From NCBI RefSeq assembly GCF_017811815.1, contig NZ_JADKZI010000009.1, positions 1 through 64,000 of the forward strand: 64,000 nucleotides of DNA, in the 5' to 3' direction. Source of the DNA: Flavonifractor sp. AGMB03687. GTDB lineage: Bacteria; Bacillota; Clostridia; Oscillospirales; Oscillospiraceae. Under the pieces are notes generated by a model. It did no database searches. It saw only the letters and a program-made list of their open reading frames with translations, and was not told where the DNA came from. Position numbers and translations under genes: made by a program. Positions 51,540 through 60,964 of the stretch are shown one piece after another (position 1 is the stretch's first letter; each line of letters starts with the position of its first letter).

Positions 51540-52754
51540 TTAAACTGCTTTTCCACTCTCCGGGAACGGAATGACAACGGCGCTCTCTGTTGTATCTTCC
51601 GACGCAATAAACTTATCAATCTCAGACAGTTTATCAATCTCCTTCACCTTGGTATCTTCCAAGAGGTGGACATAGATATTGTAGGTAGTCTTGACGTTGG
51701 CGTGACCTAGCTGCTCCGAGATCGCTTTAATATCCACCCCAGCTTCAAAACAGCGGGTGGCGTAGGTGTGGCGAAGTGTGTGCATAGTCGCATCCTCAAT
51801 GCCTGCCTTTCGGTAAATCTTGTTCAGGCTCTCTTTTAAATTGCCATACTGGACAATTTTGTTTCTGGTGTTCCAGAATACAAGACTATCCTCTGACCAT
51901 TCCAGCCCCAGCGCCGCCGCACGCTTTTTCATTTCTTCCTTATGCTCCGCTAAAATAGCAACCAACCCCGCCGTGATGACTATCGTTCGCTTGCTCGATT
52001 CGGTTTTGCAGAAGTTTTGTATCTCTTGCTTGCCGCTGTGGGTTGCGTAGTCATGGTGCAAGATGGCCTTCTTATTGACCCGAATCGTACGCTTATTCAA
52101 ATCAATATCTTTCCATTGAAGCGGAATACCCTCCCCAGCACGCATACCCGTATATAGATAGGTCAGCAACATTGTCCGGTAATACTCCCCATCCAGCGCC
52201 GCAATCAGCCTCTGCTGCTCCTCCTTGGTTAGTGCCCACACATCTTTTCTATCATCCTTCGGATACGCCACGCCCTTACAGGGGTTCTTGGGTATCATCC
52301 CCAACTCTACCGCCTGCTCCAGCGCTCCATGAATGACATTACGTACTTTGATAAAGAGAGAGAATCTAAAATTTCCGTTATCTAGCATTTTCTGGATATG
52401 ATAGGTGGTCAAATCCTTTAGTGCAATCTCTCCCACATACGGCCTGATATGGACACGAAAGTTGTTTCGGTAGCTGGTCAGCGTAGACGGTGCCAAATGG
52501 GGGGCTTTGTACTTCTCAATCCAAGTATGAATCCAATCTCCCGTTTTAATGGCTGCCTTGGAGCGGCACACTCCCACCGCTTTCTCATTCTGTAACTGCC
52601 GCATCTTCTCCACAGCTTCCGCCTGGGAGTTAAAGTAGAAGTACAAGTATTCCCTCTTGCCATTCTCCTTATAAAGCCCAGTGGGGAAAGTTACCAACCA
52701 CTTCCCGTCCTTGCGCTTTCTGATGCTACCCTCACCGTTTGCTCGCTTTGCCAT
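51540..52754 (-). CDS. Tyrosine site-specific integrase of element 2
   Basis: A 404-residue phage-type integrase. An N-terminal AP2/arm-binding part (GEGSIRKRKDGKWLVTFPTG), a SAM-like core-binding domain (about 85-170) and the catalytic domain follow in order. The active-site set is visible: Arg in YTGMRAGE, HTLRHTYATR (His and second Arg), LGHANVKTT and Tyr in YNIYVHL. ATG 52754 is set by GGAGG a few bases ahead; the frame extends 15 codons further up. It lies 200 bases from the left attachment site and reads toward it, the classic position. Confidence 0.95.
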   Translation of the reverse strand: MAKRANGEGSIRKRKDGKWLVTFPTGLYKENGKREYLYFYFNSQAEAVEKMRQLQNEKAVGVCRSKAAIKTGDWIHTWIEKYKAPHLAPSTLTSYRNNFRVHIRPYVGEIALKDLTTYHIQKMLDNGNFRFSLFIKVRNVIHGALEQAVELGMIPKNPCKGVAYPKDDRKDVWALTKEEQQRLIAALDGEYYRTMLLTYLYTGMRAGEGIPLQWKDIDLNKRTIRVNKKAILHHDYATHSGKQEIQNFCKTESSKRTIVITAGLVAILAEHKEEMKKRAAALGLEWSEDSLVFWNTRNKIVQYGNLKESLNKIYRKAGIEDATMHTLRHTYATRCFEAGVDIKAISEQLGHANVKTTYNIYVHLLEDTKVKEIDKLSEIDKFIASEDTTESAVVIPFPESGKAV

Positions 52755-52824
52755 TATCGATTCCTCCTTTAAGTTTGGCGGGGTGCCGAATACCAGCACC
52801 CCACTCTGTCTGTATGTACTTCAC

Positions 52825-53790
52825 TTAAACTATCCCCGCTCGGTTGTCGGATTGTAACGCCAGCCACTCCATAAGGCAAGGACTTTTTTCTTCATCACAG
52901 TAAGAGTCTAGGAACGCAATTCCACCAAGTGCTTCCTCCTTTAGATTGTAGTTACACCAGATCCACTCTGCCCCCTCCGACTTCTTCTCGCCCACTTCAC
53001 AGCTCTTGGTATATGTGCCAAGCAGATGTCGGTGCCAGCCGTAGGGCAAAAGGTAGTAGTCGTACAGATCTGTCCCATCGTCCCTGCCTGACCAGTAACC
53101 AGATAGAACAATCTTGGCTTGTGCGTCACGAATCTTCTTTAGTAGGTTGATGTGGTCACGCACATCAGGCATATCTACTTGATATAGCTTTCCATCACAC
53201 CGCAATCCCTCCAAATAGGGCGGGTCAAGAAAGATAAACGCATTGGAGTCACCCAGCAAATGTTCTTTGTCCATCACCGCAAGGGCATTGTCGTTATAGA
53301 CTCGGAATACCTGACTATCCAGCGCCCTAAATGCCAGCGATAGCTTTAACGAGTGTTTAAGCAGATTTTCATATGCTTCTCTGTCCTTGTAGACCCATGC
53401 TCTTCCATCCGCATTGAAAGACTGACGGTTTAGAATGAATGTATCAACCGCCCATTGAAGCCTGTCCTCCCGCTTAGAGCCATATGCCGTCTGCCGTTGC
53501 TTGGCCGCTTCAAATGCTCCCCAGCTACAGCTGGTCTTCTGTATCTGTTTTAGCAGTTCCCCTCGACTCTCCGTATCTGTTGCCATCCGCCAGAAGTTCG
53601 CCATGTTGGGATTGAGGTCATTGAGGATTTTGACTTCAAATTTTCGGCTATTCAACGCCAAAGCTCCGCTGCCGCAATACAGCTCGGCGTAGGTTGTGCA
53701 GTGGCCGGGGATAAGGCGGGAGAGAACTCCCGCCATCCTCGCCTTGCTGCCAACATAGGAAAAGATTTGGACGCTTGCCTCCAGGCTCAT
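52825..53790 (-). CDS. D12-class DNA adenine methylase, orphan
   Basis: A 321-residue N6-adenine methyltransferase of the Dam/D12 class. The SAM motif is represented by FSYVGSKARM (residues 10-19) and YCGSGALAL (38-46), the catalytic motif by FLDPPY (DPPY at 189-192). No restriction endonuclease lies next to it, so it is an orphan of the element and could protect it from host restriction or mark its replication. It overlaps the preceding gene by four bases. Confidence 0.9.
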   Translation of the reverse strand: MSLEASVQIFSYVGSKARMAGVLSRLIPGHCTTYAELYCGSGALALNSRKFEVKILNDLNPNMANFWRMATDTESRGELLKQIQKTSCSWGAFEAAKQRQTAYGSKREDRLQWAVDTFILNRQSFNADGRAWVYKDREAYENLLKHSLKLSLAFRALDSQVFRVYNDNALAVMDKEHLLGDSNAFIFLDPPYLEGLRCDGKLYQVDMPDVRDHINLLKKIRDAQAKIVLSGYWSGRDDGTDLYDYYLLPYGWHRHLLGTYTKSCEVGEKKSEGAEWIWCNYNLKEEALGGIAFLDSYCDEEKSPCLMEWLALQSDNRAGIV

Positions 53791-54413
53791 GCTGCCACCT
53801 CACTTTTCTCAGGAAGTCGAAAGGATAGAAACCAGTTATTTGCGCTCCCGGTGTTGATTTTGTAGGTGTAGGGATGCCCTGTCCCATTGTTGACCCGAAG
53901 TAAGTTCCACGATTTCAAATTTTTCTCAAGTTCCAGGCGGCTATATCCCAACTCCAACCGTTTCAGTACATTGGGGAGATAGCTGGCAAGGATATTCCCA
54001 TAGCCGTCACGGATAAACACCTTGCCAGGTTCCTCATACTCCCACACATACTCACACAAGGCACGATATGCCTGCATGATAGAACACTGTCCATTTCTGT
54101 CCTCCTGTACGGGAAGGTTGCGGTGTTGCTTCATCACTGCCTCATAAATTTCATTCACCATCTTTGGCGCTATTCCGTCCAGGTCAGCCAAATCATTTAG
54201 TGCCTTTGCCTCTGTCAGCTTCCGCTTGGCGTATTCCCGGACGGGGCTGATTTCCCCATCCGGGTACACCAGAGCCAGCTTTAGACGCCGCTCCATTGTT
54301 CCCACATCCCGGCTCCATGCCCCAACCACCACAGGACCGTCAGCAACCTTATAAACCTCCGCCATTGTACCAGCCGCCATGAACCGCTCCACAACTTCTG
54401 TCATGCGTGTCAT
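53787..54413 (-). CDS. Unknown protein upstream of the adenine methylase
   Basis: A 208-residue soluble protein I cannot assign. The N-terminal half is helical (VVERFMAAGTMAEVYKVADG, RRLKLALVYPDGEISPVREY), the C-terminal half contains RVNNGTGHPYTYKINTG and ends basic. Its stop overlaps the methylase start by four bases, so the two are coupled; it may be a replication or target-specificity partner. Confidence 0.7.
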   Translation of the reverse strand: MTRMTEVVERFMAAGTMAEVYKVADGPVVVGAWSRDVGTMERRLKLALVYPDGEISPVREYAKRKLTEAKALNDLADLDGIAPKMVNEIYEAVMKQHRNLPVQEDRNGQCSIMQAYRALCEYVWEYEEPGKVFIRDGYGNILASYLPNVLKRLELGYSRLELEKNLKSWNLLRVNNGTGHPYTYKINTGSANNWFLSFRLPEKSEVAA

Positions 54414-54438
54414 ATCTATAAACCTCCATCATCTTTTG

Positions 54439-54639
54439 TTAAGCCGCTTCTCCATTGAGCCAGGCCACAAACCGCTCCCGACTCACCCGGTACTGTTTTC
54501 CAATGCGGAACGCAGGAAAATCCTTGCTATGAAGCAACTCATATGCCGTGTTCCTGGAAATCCCCAGTAACCCAGATATCTCTGCTGGTGTCAGCACCAA
54601 AGGCAATTCCTCCACTTTTCTGAACATTACCTTATCCAT
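54439..54639 (-). CDS. Excisionase-family helix-turn-helix protein
   Basis: Sixty-six residues of the MerR-like excisionase fold: LTPAEISGLLGISRNTAYEL, then FPAFRIGKQYRVSRERFVAW as the wing. Proteins of this type help tyrosine integrases excise their element. It is first in the minus-strand series leading to the integrase. Confidence 0.88.
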   Translation of the reverse strand: MDKVMFRKVEELPLVLTPAEISGLLGISRNTAYELLHSKDFPAFRIGKQYRVSRERFVAWLNGEAA

Positions 54640-55010
54640 AAAGCCCTCCTATGTGAAAAGGGATATTCTCCCATGTATTTTCAGTAAATATGTTCCACTA
54701 CTCCTATTTTGTATATATCACCCCCTTAAATGTTCAGCAGTATAAGGAAAGATCAATGTAAAGAGATATACTGCTCCCTTAAAATCCCAATGTCCCTATT
54801 AGGGCATCACTATTCTGTTCTCAAGGTGCGCGCCTTTCCTCTGGGGCTTGGTGCCCTGTCCTCTTTACATGCATATCATATCACAATGATATTTTCCTTA
54901 GAATTATACGCATTTTTACGATATACAATGTTATTGTTTTCATCATATATGTAATACTAATGGTTTTTTGATGTACATCCTCCCTTTTTATTCTCGTTAC
55001 ACCACACATA
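54640..55010. other. Gene-free AT-rich stretch, probable promoter region of the excision block
   Basis: About 370 AT-rich bases. Short frames here show no protein-like pattern or ribosome binding site. It should hold the minus-strand promoter of the excisionase-integrase block. Confidence 0.4.
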
Positions 55011-55052
55011 CAAAAAGAGCCACATACTTCACTATGAAGCACATGGCTCTAA
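55011..55052 (-). terminator. Terminator after the 222-residue unknown gene
   Basis: AGAGCCA/TGGCTCT with inner CTTCA/TGAAG at 55016-55050, T run on the minus strand. Confidence 0.75.
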
Positions 55053-55054
55053 AA

Positions 55055-55723
55055 TTATTTTTGCCGTTCTTTATCCCTTGCGTTCTTGTAAACTATCATA
55101 CTTGAAATAAGTGCATTTTTTTCTTTTAACAGCTTCTGCAATTTTTGAAGCTGGCCAACCTGGCAGCCATCCAACAGTGAAAAAGACAGTTGATTGATTT
55201 CTGTCATTATGTGACGCAATGTTTCCGGTGAGGTTTTTGATGGTGCCGGCTCCATGTTTTTAAGGTAAAAGCACAATCGGTAAAATTCTCTGTTTTCTAT
55301 ATTTGTTCTACTGACTTTCTTAAGACACTCACATATCTTTTTTTGTACGACTTTCTCTTGTCCTTCCTTTCGCTCCTTGTCCCAGTCCTTCCAGTCCTGC
55401 TCTGTAATATGAACCTCTCCGTTTTCTCCTTTATACGGACAGATAAAGCGTTCTTCTCCGGTAAATATCTCTTTCCTCAAACCTGTTATCTGTTGTAAGT
55501 CCGCTAATTCATTTCTGCCATACCGCACAACACCCGTATTTATGATACGGGTATATCGTTCCCGACTTGTATTGAACGCATTATAAATGGTATCGCCGTC
55601 ACCACGGCTCCGCCCATGTATTACCTGCCACATATACCGCATAATAAAGTAATTGACACGGCGGTTAAACTGCTTTTTCTGTTCGTTCAGTTCTGACACG
55701 GCTCCCACTGTTTCATTTGCCAC
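55055..55723 (-). CDS. Unknown protein, possible element regulator
   Basis: A 222-residue charged helical protein. Residues 20-95 (NYFIMRYMWQVIHGRSRGDG, RERYTRIINTGVVRYGRNEL, ADLQQITGLRKEIFTGEERF) resemble a diverged helix-turn-helix of the kind in element repressors. The rest is Lys/Glu-rich and helical. No catalytic motif. It stands alone, with its own terminator. Confidence 0.7.
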   Translation of the reverse strand: MANETVGAVSELNEQKKQFNRRVNYFIMRYMWQVIHGRSRGDGDTIYNAFNTSRERYTRIINTGVVRYGRNELADLQQITGLRKEIFTGEERFICPYKGENGEVHITEQDWKDWDKERKEGQEKVVQKKICECLKKVSRTNIENREFYRLCFYLKNMEPAPSKTSPETLRHIMTEINQLSFSLLDGCQVGQLQKLQKLLKEKNALISSMIVYKNARDKERQK

Positions 55724-56309
55724 CCGTTCCGCCTCCTAACTGCCTCTTCCATGATTGATATGGCTATTATAGCGAATATAGGGCACACAATCAACAAGGA
55801 GAGCAACGGACCATATAAACATCTAAAACAACTTGGCTGACAAAAGTATCACACGCAACGCTGCAATCTGTGTCATTTCAGGCACTTGGAACATTTGGAA
55901 CATTTCCCGCCCACATTCTCAACTAGCCTATTTCATGTAGGGCTCTTATTTTTTCTAACTTCTCCCACTTAATCCTTCCATTTTAAAAATCCATCCATTT
56001 TACCTACTCTCACAAGGAAAAATTCTCTACTTCCTCTTTTTCGTCTTGACCTAGATATTTTTCTTACAAATACCTTCAAACAATAAGATTTATTCTTGTC
56101 TGTATCATCTCTTGTGTCATTTTTTATTGAAACATCCTAGATAAACCATCAACCCATCCTCGTATTTGATAGTGCGTGTATCTTTCTCAATCTCAACTAG
56201 CCCTCTGCCCGTTCTTGCTTTTCCAGCAACTCAAACAGCAAATTTATAAAATAGGTCAAATACATCATTACAACTAGCCTAACTCACGTATGGGAAAAAG
56301 TGCTTGAAA
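55724..56309. other. Gene-free AT-rich stretch with CAACTAGCC repeats
   Basis: CAACTAGCC occurs at 55920-55928, 56194-56202 and 56271-56279; the first two are preceded by CT. A direct pair TTGGAACAT-TTGGAACAT lies near 55887-55904, and a similar TTGGAAC pair is near 61690-61704 at the other end. No gene is visible. The repeats may bind an element protein. Confidence 0.45.
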
Positions 56310-56351
56310 AAGTATAAAAAGTAGGGGAGCAGCATGATACGCTGCTCCCCT
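56310..56351 (-). terminator. Terminator after the small gene at 56366
   Basis: AGGGGAGCAGC (56323-56333) and GCTGCTCCCCT (56341-56351) pair perfectly; TACTTTTTATACTTTTT follows on the minus strand. Confidence 0.85.
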
Positions 56352-56365
56352 GGTCGGATGTGTTT

Positions 56366-56551
56366 TTAATCCTTTGGATTCACACCCCAACGCTTTGCCA
56401 GTGCCTTGGTGATCGGGCCAAGAGCCGCCACGTCCTTGGCGTACTGGCCATCCTGTCCCAAGAACAGAAGACCGATCTGTATGCCCTGAGGCGTGAATAT
56501 GGCATACTGCTGCCCCCGCTGAACCACGTACAGGTTGTTTATCATGTTCAT
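56366..56551 (-). CDS. Small unknown protein of element 2
   Basis: A 61-residue protein. AGGAG lies four bases before ATG 56551 (a second ATG is two codons on). It has a beta-strand-like LYVVQRGQQYAIFTPQGIQI and a basic C-terminal helix. No family recognised; its own terminator supports that it is real. Confidence 0.65.
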   Translation of the reverse strand: MNMINNLYVVQRGQQYAIFTPQGIQIGLLFLGQDGQYAKDVAALGPITKALAKRWGVNPKD

Positions 56552-56597
56552 CTCACTCCTAACAAAAAAAATATACTCCATCTGCAAATGGAGTATA

Positions 56598-58139
56598 TCA
56601 AGCGGCTATATCACTATTAACAACTGTCCTGCCTGCTATTGGCTCATCTTCCCACTTTGTACTCTCTGTTCCACCCTCTGTTACTGGGACATATTGGTCA
56701 TAAGTGTATTTCCACTCAACCATTCTGTACTCTGGCATTTCATCTTGTACTTCTATCTTTGGAAGTGTTTGCTCTCTTACATGAGTGGATACGTGCTCAG
56801 TACCCTTAGTAAGAGTGAGTTCTCCATTTTCATCAATAGATGCATACAGTACTTCCTGGTCATATACCTTTACTATTCTATAATGTAGTTTATCTTTATT
56901 CTTCTCTACTGTTGTTGAAGTACATGGGTCCTTACTAGGATCAGGTGCTGGGTGTTCTTTGTAGTTTGGGTTATCTCCATGAGGGTTAGGATCAGTTATC
57001 GGATAATTATGACTATCATAAGTATGAGTTTGGTCGTCACTACCTCTTAATTGGTAAAGATGAAGTGACCATCCAGGCTGCATAGCAGCAACAGTGTCAT
57101 TGTCAACTGCTTTTCCGTTATCTACTGGTGGGTCTATAACCCAAGTTTGTTGAATATCTTCAGTTCCATTATGATAATAGTGTATTCTTATGCCTTTAGT
57201 TAAGACCATTGCTTTACGACCTACTTTACCGAATAGAGACCAGTCGTAACCACCATTCTTTCCACCACCATCTGACCCAGCAAAGTCAGTTCCCCACTCA
57301 ATCAACTTTTTACATATGAACCCTATATCTGTTTGAGTTCCGTAAACTGAATATCTGCTGAATTGTGATTTACTTATTCTTAACTGGTTCCATATTATTG
57401 GCTCTACTGATACTACTAACTTCCTAGAGCCCATAAGGTCCATTGGAGTTGTTTGATTATTTGCTAAAGCATTAAGCTCTGCACTTGAATAAGGTTGACC
57501 AACAAAAATGTCACTCTTAGGTTTCCAAAAGTATCCTACCCCATTAGCTCTAAGATTTAAAATGGCAAATAGAGCTGCATTTATATCTATCTTATCATCT
57601 GATATACCATACATTTTTTCTTTAACCTTAGTACCCTGCTTATACCAATATCCATTTTGCCTATCCAAATGATAGGGTATGTTCTTTAAATTTGAGGCTG
57701 TAATAGAAACATCTCCATTAGTTTTAAAACTTAATTGTCCAGAATTAATTCCAGAATATAAATCGCTTATAGTGATTGCGTAACATTTAGACTCCCAGTC
57801 AGATCTATATATACTAGCTTTTCTATAACCATCAGTCTTATTCTCTAATCCATAGTAGCTACAATTATATGGGTAAGAAAATAACAAATCTAAGTAATCT
57901 TTCCCATTGAATGTAAATGCTGGCTTTCCTGCATAGTCTAATATAGCTATTCTAAATCCTTGGTATCTTGGTGCCCAAACTCCTCCTGAAGTAACAGAAG
58001 CATTATTTGCACCAGATCCACCTGCTGATTGCCAAACGTCTACATAATCAACAGCGCTTGCAGTTGTACTTAATAATGACATTATTGTTACAATAGCTAA
58101 TAAAAAAGCCAATAATCTAGACTTTAAGGCTGTCCTCAT
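56598..58139 (-). CDS. Large AT-rich secreted protein of unknown function
   Basis: A 513-residue protein. Residues 1-30 are a clear Sec signal peptide (basic start, then LLAFLLAIVTIMSLLSTTASA). The mature part is aromatic, Gly/Asn/Ser-rich and beta-like, without a cell-wall anchor, SLH repeat or catalytic motif that I recognise. GGAGGTG sits before ATG 58139. Base composition is far more AT-rich than the host and even than the element's replication genes, pointing to a separate origin. The SH3 lipoprotein gene lies just upstream, and the two are probably cotranscribed and act at the surface. Confidence 0.8.
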   Translation of the reverse strand: MRTALKSRLLAFLLAIVTIMSLLSTTASAVDYVDVWQSAGGSGANNASVTSGGVWAPRYQGFRIAILDYAGKPAFTFNGKDYLDLLFSYPYNCSYYGLENKTDGYRKASIYRSDWESKCYAITISDLYSGINSGQLSFKTNGDVSITASNLKNIPYHLDRQNGYWYKQGTKVKEKMYGISDDKIDINAALFAILNLRANGVGYFWKPKSDIFVGQPYSSAELNALANNQTTPMDLMGSRKLVVSVEPIIWNQLRISKSQFSRYSVYGTQTDIGFICKKLIEWGTDFAGSDGGGKNGGYDWSLFGKVGRKAMVLTKGIRIHYYHNGTEDIQQTWVIDPPVDNGKAVDNDTVAAMQPGWSLHLYQLRGSDDQTHTYDSHNYPITDPNPHGDNPNYKEHPAPDPSKDPCTSTTVEKNKDKLHYRIVKVYDQEVLYASIDENGELTLTKGTEHVSTHVREQTLPKIEVQDEMPEYRMVEWKYTYDQYVPVTEGGTESTKWEDEPIAGRTVVNSDIAA

Positions 58140-58167
58140 ATTTATCACCTCCAACTTTCAGTATTTA

Positions 58168-58926
58168 TTACTCAATATTGATACCTGCGTTACCCTCAGA
58201 CTCTAAGTTCTGAAAAGAATCAGGATTTCCCTGAGGATCAGCGTTTATAAGACCGCCTAAACCGCCACTAGCTGGTGGTTGACCTACCTGATCACTACCT
58301 CCGCTAGATATGCTTCCGCCTGTTGAGGTGCTTGGCTTGCTGGTTTGACCACCAGAAGAACCTGAGGAACTACCACTATTACCACCTGTGCTGGGCTTGC
58401 TGCTGGGCTTACTTGTCTGAGTGCTGCCAGAACTACTATTACCAGTACTCGGTTTACTTACACTGACTTGTGGCTTGGTAGCACTGAGATAGTCACTAGA
58501 TACATACGCTACCTTACCATTAAACTCTATCCGACTCCATCCTGCTGCAGCTCCAGTACCAATGCCTGTACGAGTAACAGATTGAGCCTTGGTTAAGCTA
58601 CCTAACTTATCGCTGTTGGTGCTATAACTGGAACGTACATTGACTGTGGTGGTTGCATACATGGTCTCGCTACAATCGGTGAAAAGCTGCTCCTGTTCCG
58701 TGGTATCATCCCGGGCAGGAGTGGAAACGCTCTCCGGGGTGGGGGTGGTTTCGGGTGCGGTTTGGGTGGTCTGCTCTGGGGTGGGGGTACTGCTCTCCAT
58801 GGACTGGGAGACTTCGGGGGTGCTGGTTTCCTGGCTCTTATCAGCGGCGTTTTCATTGGAACCACCACAGGCTGTCATGGATAAAATCAGTGCCAGGGAC
58901 ATACCATATATGATCGCCTTTTTCAT
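58168..58926 (-). CDS. SH3-domain lipoprotein with Ser/Gly-rich tail
   Basis: A 252-residue lipoprotein: lipobox MTAC (Cys20), a Thr/Pro/Glu-rich spacer (25-75), a bacterial SH3 domain at about 85-150 (TTVNVRSSYSTNSDKLGSLT, GWSRIEFNGKVAYVSSDYL), then a Ser/Gly/Lys-rich low-complexity tail. SH3b domains usually bind the cell wall. The frame is open 51 codons further up, but AGGAGG before ATG 58926 fixes the start. The sequence mixes host-like (5') and AT-rich (3') composition, suggesting a composite gene. Confidence 0.85.
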   Translation of the reverse strand: MKKAIIYGMSLALILSMTACGGSNENAADKSQETSTPEVSQSMESSTPTPEQTTQTAPETTPTPESVSTPARDDTTEQEQLFTDCSETMYATTTVNVRSSYSTNSDKLGSLTKAQSVTRTGIGTGAAAGWSRIEFNGKVAYVSSDYLSATKPQVSVSKPSTGNSSSGSTQTSKPSSKPSTGGNSGSSSGSSGGQTSKPSTSTGGSISSGGSDQVGQPPASGGLGGLINADPQGNPDSFQNLESEGNAGINIE

Positions 58927-59120
58927 TACGGTTTCCTCCTGTGCCGTCACAGTGACGGCTTTTTTATTGACTCTCAACAGCTTCCACCCAAGGGGGACAG
59001 AGCCAGCCTGTCTCCCCTTGAGCTTCTGCCGCCGAGACAAAAAGAGCGCACACAGGTACAAAGATACCCATGCACGCACGAAATGATCTTGCTATGTGCT
59101 TTACACAACTCGTATAACGC
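58927..59120. other. Leader region of the SH3 lipoprotein gene
   Basis: About 190 bases; GC-rich near the gene, then AT-rich. I see no clear gene. The lipoprotein promoter should lie here on the minus strand. Confidence 0.35.
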
Positions 59121-59123
59121 ACC

Positions 59124-59250
59124 TTGCTAATTCAACAAGATTGCATTATACTGTGGATGTGGTACTGCTGACGCAGTTGTGCATGGTGGTCACGACACCT
59201 GTACAGGGGATAGAGGGTTGCCGCCCTCTATCCCTGCCGCACTATTTTTT
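59124..59250 (+). ncRNA. Candidate small RNA with promoter and terminator
   Basis: TTGCTA (59124-59129), 17-base spacer, TATACT (59147-59152), then about 90 bases without an open frame, ending in GGGATAGAGGG (59207-59217) paired with CCCTCTATCCC (59224-59234) and a T run at 59244-59251. The body can fold further. No gene on the plus strand explains this terminator, so an independent small transcript starting near 59159 is likely. Confidence 0.45.
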
Positions 59251-60111
59251 TGCCTCGTAACCTCATTCTAAACCATGTGGATATAAAATGCAAGTAGAGC
59301 AATCGATCTTAAAAGTAAATGTCCATTTTTATACTTCAAGTCGATCCATACATATATCCACCATGGATGAGGTGCTATTGTGTATATCTATTAAGCACTT
59401 TTTGAGGCAGGGAAATTTTTCATCCAAGCAGCTGTTGAGCGAAGATGTCCTGAGGAAGTATAGTATGTTTTGCGTTTCCCCAAATGTTGAGGTTCTTTCT
59501 TTATGCCTATTTTCTTTGGAGAAACTGTCATTCCATCTGAAAAATCCATGCCTATTTCTGCTTCTATTATTGACGAGTAGGAAAAATTAGTTGTCTTACC
59601 GGACAAACCCAACATTTCTCACCAGCATTTTAAGACTTCACCGGTTTTATCTACGCTCTCCCTGCCATTTCTTAAGAGTCGTTCACCGTATTATACTTAG
59701 TTTCACCTCCCTAATAGTAAGTCTTTGCCTTTTGGCGAAACAGGTCGATTTCTTTCTGCCCCACTTACGGCGCTCCATCTTTACCTAATCAGTGTATCGT
59801 GTGCCGTTAATTAAAGTCGTTGCTTGCTATGAAGCTAAAAATTAGCGTTCACTGTTCTACACGATACCTAATGTCTCGTTTATCTCGAATTTTTGGTAAA
59901 TTTGGTAATCAAGTCGAAACCGCCCCACTGTCTCCCGCATTTATTCGACCATGTGGCCGTGACTGTATCACCTTTTTTTCACAAGTCAAAAGTGAAATTG
60001 CCCTTATTTGCCCTTATTCATCTCACCCCCAATATTATTAAAAAATGCTGGGAGCAGCAGAGTATCCCCATTTTTTGCACACTGCTTGGCCCTGCCGCTC
60101 CAAAGGACCCC
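59251..60111. other. Gene-free AT-rich stretch of element 2
   Basis: About 860 bases. A minus-strand frame at 59391-59615 (74 codons) has some protein-like character but no good ribosome binding site or domain, so I do not call it. Frames on the plus strand look random. The stretch could hold decayed cargo. Confidence 0.4.
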
Positions 60112-60297
60112 TTACATCTTTTCCTCACCCTCTGGGGCTTGTTTCACCCCCTTTTCCTCCTCTGCATACCACATACCCCCCAGCACCCCAAAAGTCCTCT
60201 CCAGCACTCCCAGAACCCCCAGGATCGCCACCACTCCCAGGGTGGTCATGGCAATCAGTACACAACCCCCAATCACCAGCTCTGCAATATGGCACAT
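60112..60297 (-). CDS. Small membrane protein of element 2
   Basis: A 61-residue protein with one long hydrophobic segment (about residues 7-33, LVIGGCVLIAMTTLGVVAIL) and a charged C-terminus. GGGAGGTGA precedes ATG 60297. No family recognised. Confidence 0.6.
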   Translation of the reverse strand: MCHIAELVIGGCVLIAMTTLGVVAILGVLGVLERTFGVLGGMWYAEEEKGVKQAPEGEEKM

Positions 60298-60321
60298 CTG
60301 CTTCACCTCCCTTTTAAACTG

Positions 60322-60350
60322 AGCGGGCCACCCTGACCGGGTGACCCGCT
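60322..60350 (-). terminator. Hairpin after the 155-residue unknown gene
   Basis: AGCGGGCCACCC and GGGTGACCCGCT pair with one mismatch around TGACC-type loop bases. Only a short T run follows on the minus strand, so read-through into the small membrane gene is likely. Confidence 0.5.
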
Positions 60351-60360
60351 TACTGTTTCC

Positions 60361-60828
60361 TTATTTTTTCACTGTCTTGCCCTGGGGCATTTCCTCCCAC
60401 TCCCAGGCACACTTGATGGTGTCACCGTCCAGCACCACACCATTGATAGCTCCCAGGTCAAGCAGCGCCTTGATCTTGTCGGCGCAGAAGGTCTGACGGC
60501 CAAACCGGGAGGAAATTACCTTGTAGTTCTCACCGTCCCGGCGGTACACCGTGTACATCAGATTTGCCACCGCTGCCGGGTCGGTGCTGGTCAGAGTCCC
60601 CACGCCTGTCTTGACCATGATGGCCCGGAACCCCTTGGCCTCGTCCAGCTGCAAAGCCCCGTTGCCATCCAGCACCATACCCAGCACTTCACAGGACTTG
60701 ACCGCCTCACTCAACTGCTTGGCGGTCATACCCAGAACCTCACCGCCATTCACACCGGGATTAAAGACCTCATACCCAGTCACTCTCTGCCCCAGGTCAA
60801 CCCGGTTAATGATGAACTTCTTATCCAT
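60361..60828 (-). CDS. Unknown 155-residue protein of element 2
   Basis: A soluble protein with no signal peptide. Blocks such as FIINRVDLGQRVTGYEVFNP, GMTAKQLSEAVKSCEVLGMV and RFGRQTFCADKIKALLDLGA suggest a small alpha/beta fold. AAGGAG sits before ATG 60828. No known domain recognised; composition is nearer the host than the secreted protein gene. Confidence 0.7.
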   Translation of the reverse strand: MDKKFIINRVDLGQRVTGYEVFNPGVNGGEVLGMTAKQLSEAVKSCEVLGMVLDGNGALQLDEAKGFRAIMVKTGVGTLTSTDPAAVANLMYTVYRRDGENYKVISSRFGRQTFCADKIKALLDLGAINGVVLDGDTIKCAWEWEEMPQGKTVKK

Positions 60829-60964
60829 AGTACACACTCCTTAAATTAGTTATCGGTCAAGTTCTATCTCTCAACCACAACTAAACTATAACGCTGACAC
60901 AGCCCTCTTGACTGCTGACGAAATAGCCGGAATATGTACCTATGGATTGGTGAGATGGGAGGGG

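Noticed and set aside
59391-59615. A 74-codon minus-strand frame in the AT-rich part of element 2
   Set aside because: Some protein-like character but weak start signals and no domain; too uncertain to call.
60322-60350. Strong terminator for the 155-residue gene
   Set aside because: The stem is good but the T run is short, so it is listed only as a probable weak terminator.
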